Shown piece by piece: positions 60,470 through 64,000 of a stretch of 64,000 bases of DNA; position 1 is the stretch's first letter, and each line of letters opens with the position of its first letter. A program made the translations under genes and the position numbers. Under the pieces are notes generated by a model. It had not been told where the DNA came from. It saw only the letters and a program-made list of their open reading frames with translations, and searched no databases. The stretch comes from Blasia pusilla (taxonomy: Eukaryota; Marchantiophyta; Marchantiopsida; Blasiales), in the NCBI GenBank assembly GCA_050084515.1, contig CM114273.1:14942001-15006000 (forward strand), given 5' to 3'.

Positions 60470-61230
60470 TGGGGAAATCCGCCCCCATACTCAATTTCTA
60501 ACCAAAATTTGGCAGCACTTCCGCGTGCCACTCTCTCGTACGAAAAATCACCAAAGAAAATAGCAAAATCAAGCGGCTCTTGCTCTGGTGAGCACTCCCA
60601 TGAGCTGTTAAATAGGTAACATGGTCCCCAACCTACACTAATAGTGCATGAGCAGCAAGCTCCTTCATTGAAGTTCTCTCACTTTCTCATTCTATCTTTG
60701 TAAATCAATCAAATCTCTCATCACATCTCACATCAAGCTCTCCATGGTGTGCACTCTTTCTCACGTCAAACCAAACCCAATCTCCTAATGAGAGGTTTAG
60801 GTTACACACACAAGGCAAGGACGACTATAGCTCCGCCGCCTCATTCCAATCATTCCAAGAGGTTCAACAAAGAGAGAATGAGCTCTCAAGCTCTCTCTCT
60901 CTCGGACGTATATCCCCTTCCCTCTCCCAAGCCCTCTCCACCGTAACCTATGCTCGCAGGTCACCTCCTTGCTCTTGACGTGTTGTAGCGGATCAAGGAA
61001 AACTTCCAAAAGTGTAAAGTCAACTATACCACAAACGGTAACTAACCCGAAATAGTAAGTTCTTAAATCTGGCTCCAAATGAGCGGAAACGAAGGGGAAA
61101 CCTGCTCTCGCAGGTTACCCATGGCTTCAACAAGTCATCCTCGACCTCAGAGGCTGTTCTCCAGTATTTCTAAAGGCGCTCTAAGAAATCTCGCCAATCT
61201 ATCCTAGAAGACCTGAAAAACTTGAACAGT
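60470..61230 (+). repeat. dispersed repeat family A, copy 4 (best preserved)
   Basis: The full-length reference for the family in this window: starts near cccccatactcaatttct, passes a pyrimidine-rich tract (tctcactttctcattct), gagaggtttaggttac, a CT run near 60890 and gaaggggaaacctgctc, and ends near ctagaagacctga. Non-coding; possibly a solo LTR or non-autonomous element. Confidence 0.7.
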
Positions 61231-61251
61231 TCGAAGGAACAAGCCAACGGA

Positions 61252-61297
61252 ACTCGATTGATGATTTATGGATTCATGCACAAATCATCAATCGAGT
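61252..61297. repeat. 16-bp perfect inverted repeat
   Basis: The arms actcgattgatgattt (61252-61267) and its reverse complement (61282-61297) flank a 14-nt loop, directly beyond repeat A copy 4. Confidence 0.9.
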
Positions 61298-61529
61298 AAA
61301 ATTTTGGGTGAAAATCCTTTTTGAGAAGTAGAAAAGTAAAATGTTTATTTTAGAAGGGCATACAAGTGAATCCAGCCCTTGGAGGTAGAAGTTGGGATGA
61401 AAATTTTATTTCAGGGGAGATGATCCCATTTTTTAGTGGAGGGTGTGAGAAGAGTCCAAATTTGGAACCATTTAGGGGGCAGACCCATTTTTCGGGGGGT
61501 ATTTTAGTAAGAAGTCAAAAAGGCGAGAG

Positions 61530-62340
61530 GGCCGAGGTTGGCCCTACCGCGGCTTTCCGACTGTCACGCTGCGGACAGAAAACTTGGAGAGGGGGCCAAC
61601 GTCCTCCAGTCTACCGCGTCCTCGCCCGCCGCCACCTGTTCCGCCGTGATACCACATCCGAACGTCAACTGCCTGGACCCAGTTCCGGCTGCGCCTCAGC
61701 TGGCGCGCAACCCTATGCCGCTGAGATAGGGGCACCCTGTGCACTGAGTGTGCTACGAGCCGTGCAGCCACTCCTAGCCCCGCAGCGGGTGCATTCAGCC
61801 AGCCCCTGCGTCGCGGCAAGTGCCGCTGCCAGGCAGACCGCCGAGACTGCCGCCGGCGCCTTATCCTGACGCGCTCCGACTCCGCGACCCTGCCTACTGG
61901 TCTTGCCTCAGGTCGAGCTGCTGCTACCGGGCCCATGCTATGTTGCCGCTTCCTGGCTGTCGCTGCACGTCCGTGTTAGCTGCCGTTGCCGCGACTAGCC
62001 ACGGTTCGCCGCTCGCGACCCTTCGTCGCGTCCTGCCTGCAACCGCCATTATTGTCGTGATTGTACTCACTGCGCCGCCTGTTTCTCTGTCACCACCGGT
62101 CCTGTACAACGGCGTAGCCCGTGGGGTATTATATCCGGGGAATAAACGCAGGGGCGCATACCAACTTTGGGGCGTAATTTCCCCTCTTACCACGGTCGTG
62201 GTCGTGGTCAACTGAGGTGCCGTGACGGCCCGTCCTATTTCTGTCCCTTTGTCCGTCCGACCGTCTGAGCTCCGTCCATCTAGGTTGTCGCCGTCAGTTT
62301 CCGTTTCTCGCCGTTGCCGAGTGGACGGTCCGTGATGCTG
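61530..62340. other. GC-rich island
   Basis: An abrupt change to high GC and CpG content between AT-rich flanks. Long ORFs on both strands here reflect few AT-rich stops rather than a recognised protein. A TATA-like tattatat at about 62128 is followed by ggggaataaac. It may be the 5' region or LTR of a retroelement, or a promoter; unresolved. Confidence 0.4.
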
Positions 62341-62569
62341 ACCGTTGATTTTTTTACTTGAGCCGCCTCCACGTATTTGTTCCGGCCGACTCCATCATGG
62401 TTGTTTTCGTCATCGACCAATGATGACATATGATCTTTTTGGATTGATGGGATCGCGGTTTTCTTGCCGCTTTTCTATGTAGTGATTGGTAGCCGCTCGA
62501 CGACGATCGAGTATCGTGTTGTGACGCCCGTAACCGCAATCCGCCGTCAATATCCAAAGATTTCATCAG

Positions 62570-62786
62570 GAAGACTGTGTCTACTTGCAGCAGACGGCAC
62601 CCACGACGCTGGATGTGACTGCAAGGCGCACCTTCTTGAGAGTGCGTGAGGTTTTGCCATCAGGTTTTCTCTTATTGGAGGGACGCGATGGTATGGTTTG
62701 GAAGGACAATGTGCGTAACTGTGCGCCGTGTCACCTTTCGAACATTGACGATACAATTGATCCGAGTTTAGTAATAGTTCCTGGAG
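62570..62786 (+). mobile_element. Ty3/gypsy-like pol C-terminal fragment
   Basis: The frame reads YLQQTAPTTLDVTARR, RVREVLPSGFLLLEGRDG and NCAPCHLSNIDDTIDPSLVIVP. The CAPCHLP-type block after the integrase is typical of a plant gypsy-like lineage. It is a near copy, in opposite orientation, of the fragment at 63810-63990. It is only a fragment and abuts LTR-like sequence. Confidence 0.65.
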
Positions 62787-62880
62787 TGTCGTGCGCATAC
62801 ACATCGCTACACAACATACATCGTTATCATCGAACACACACACAAACTCACACGATCCCATGCTAACTCATGGCATCCAT

Positions 62881-62987
62881 TGTCGTGCGAATCCACATCG
62901 TCATATAACATACATCGTTGACATGCCATACTCACATACATACATAACATAGACAAGAGCATCCACAAACACAAGTGTACCACAACT
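62881..62987 (-). repeat. second, partial LTR copy
   Basis: About 107 bp matching 63353-63463 with few differences and a 4-bp indel. It is joined head-to-tail to the fuller LTR. A weaker third copy of the gtcgtgcg...acaacatacatcg portion lies at 62787-62830. Confidence 0.75.
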
Positions 62988-63463
62988 GAAATCCGTGAAA
63001 GACCTACTATCATAAAACACGTATAGAATCACATACAATCGAGCCAAACCCACTCCACGATGGGAGAATCTAGGTCGAAGCTTGCGGGAAACACCATAGC
63101 CAAGAGCTCTACTCATTACCATGGCTAACTCCCAACGCAACAGCTCAACTCAAAGAATCGATCGTTCTTTGAGTGCACTCCACCTTATATCCTCCAACCT
63201 AAGAGCGGGCCCTATTGGAAAAGTCACCTCAAATGAGTAACCCCAATCCTATGTATGAAATCGCATCTCTACCTAGACACCATGCCCTACATAAGGTATG
63301 GCCTCTACTAGCACACTATACTCTACGACATAATCCGTATGGTCATGACAGGTGTCGTGCGAATCCACATCGTCATACAACATACATCGCTGACATACCA
63401 TACTCACATACATACATACATAACATAGACGAGAGCATCCACAAACACAAGTGTACCACAACT
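62988..63463 (-). repeat. putative LTR of the right-edge gypsy element
   Basis: Read on the minus strand, a G-rich polypurine-like tract (ttaggggggcgag) is followed by TTGTGGTACACTTGTG, the start of a 476-bp unit that repeats from 62987. The unit includes TATGTATG repeats and a near-palindrome around 63150-63180. Confidence 0.6.
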
Positions 63464-64000
63464 CGCCCCCCTAACTGGCGGTTAGGTCCCTCTAACTCCT
63501 AGGTAGCCCTATACATCTACTACATGGTATACACCTTCTTGGGTGCACGAATCAGAAGGTCGGGTGCTAGGTTGCCCCATCGTTAGTCGCACATCTGTAA
63601 TCCATATCATGCAAAGATCAAGTCATCTACCTCTCCTAAGTACATCGAGGACAAACCCACCTTCCAATAGGAACAACATCCATACGTGGAGTCAAACACA
63701 TCATGTGCCAACCCTAGAACACCGATCACACACCAACATACGGGTGCGTTGCAAGTTACCGGACCCACAACATGCACCTCAAGCTAGCATGTATCATGGC
63801 TAAGCTTGGGTCAACAAGACATCCACATTTGGAAGATGACATGGCGCACAATTACGCACATGGTCCTTCCAAACAACTCCATCACGACCCTCCAACATGA
63901 GAACTCCAAAAGCTAACACCTCGCGCACTCGTAAAATAGTGCGGCCTGCCGTCACATCCAACGTTGTCGGTGCAATCTGCTGCAAATAGACATAGTCCCC
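63464..64000 (-). mobile_element. Ty3/gypsy-like element, pol C-terminus with PHD-type finger (runs off the edge)
   Basis: From the right edge inward, the minus strand reads GDYVYLQQIAPTTLDVTAGR, RVREVLAFGVLMLEGRDG and NCAPCHLPNVD. After several stops come CCGSGNLQRTRMLVCDRCSR and, one base out of frame, a GWH-x-x-C block. The Cys/His spacing is that of a PHD zinc finger (C4HC3). Stops and the frameshift show it is inactive. The rest of pol would lie right of the window. Confidence 0.65.

Noticed and set aside
61366-61869. 167-aa ORF in GC-rich DNA
   Set aside because: High GC lowers stop-codon frequency; long ORFs appear on both strands over the same bases and none resembles a known protein.

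Overview
This is nuclear DNA from a land plant. Genes carry spliceosomal introns, there is a eukaryotic tRNA-Ser with internal promoter boxes, and the long AT-rich spacers hold decayed retrotransposons, microsatellites and dispersed repeats. The enkurin gene (a flagellar axoneme protein) points to a plant with motile sperm. A single-exon ankyrin-PGG gene and a CYP71-clan P450 fit a bryophyte, perhaps a liverwort, but the species cannot be fixed from the sequence alone.

Layout. 1-2.4 kb: 3' part of an RNA-binding protein gene (+) with a WW domain followed by a CELF/Bruno-type RRM; its last intron is duplicated in tandem. 3.6-5.5 kb: a LINE 3' fragment and the first copy of dispersed repeat A. 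6.2-8.2 kb: intronless ankyrin/PGG membrane protein (-). 9.6-10.4 kb: microsatellites and small perfect foldbacks. 11.7-18.4 kb: a LINE-type reverse transcriptase relic (-) split by a Ty1/copia element (-) with both LTRs, primer-binding site and a 5-bp target duplication. 21.6 kb: tRNA-Ser(CGA). 22.2-24.8 kb: enkurin (-). 26.45-30.3 kb: eight-exon WD40 protein of the IPI3/WDR18/RID3 family (-). 35.3-36.1 kb: two-exon gene of unknown function (-). 41.2-44.0 kb: three-exon cytochrome P450 (-). From 44 kb to the end there are no convincing cellular genes, only repeat families A and B, TTGCAA-rich blocks, a decayed tandem array, perfect hairpins and, at the right edge, a Ty3/gypsy-like element whose pol C-terminus carries a PHD-type zinc finger.

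The cellular genes do not form a pathway. They cover RNA regulation, membrane signalling, ribosome biogenesis (RID3), sperm motility (enkurin) and specialised metabolism (P450), and appear to be independent units among repeats. All exon coordinates come from reading frame, splice-site dinucleotides and phase agreement between exons; none is backed by transcript data.
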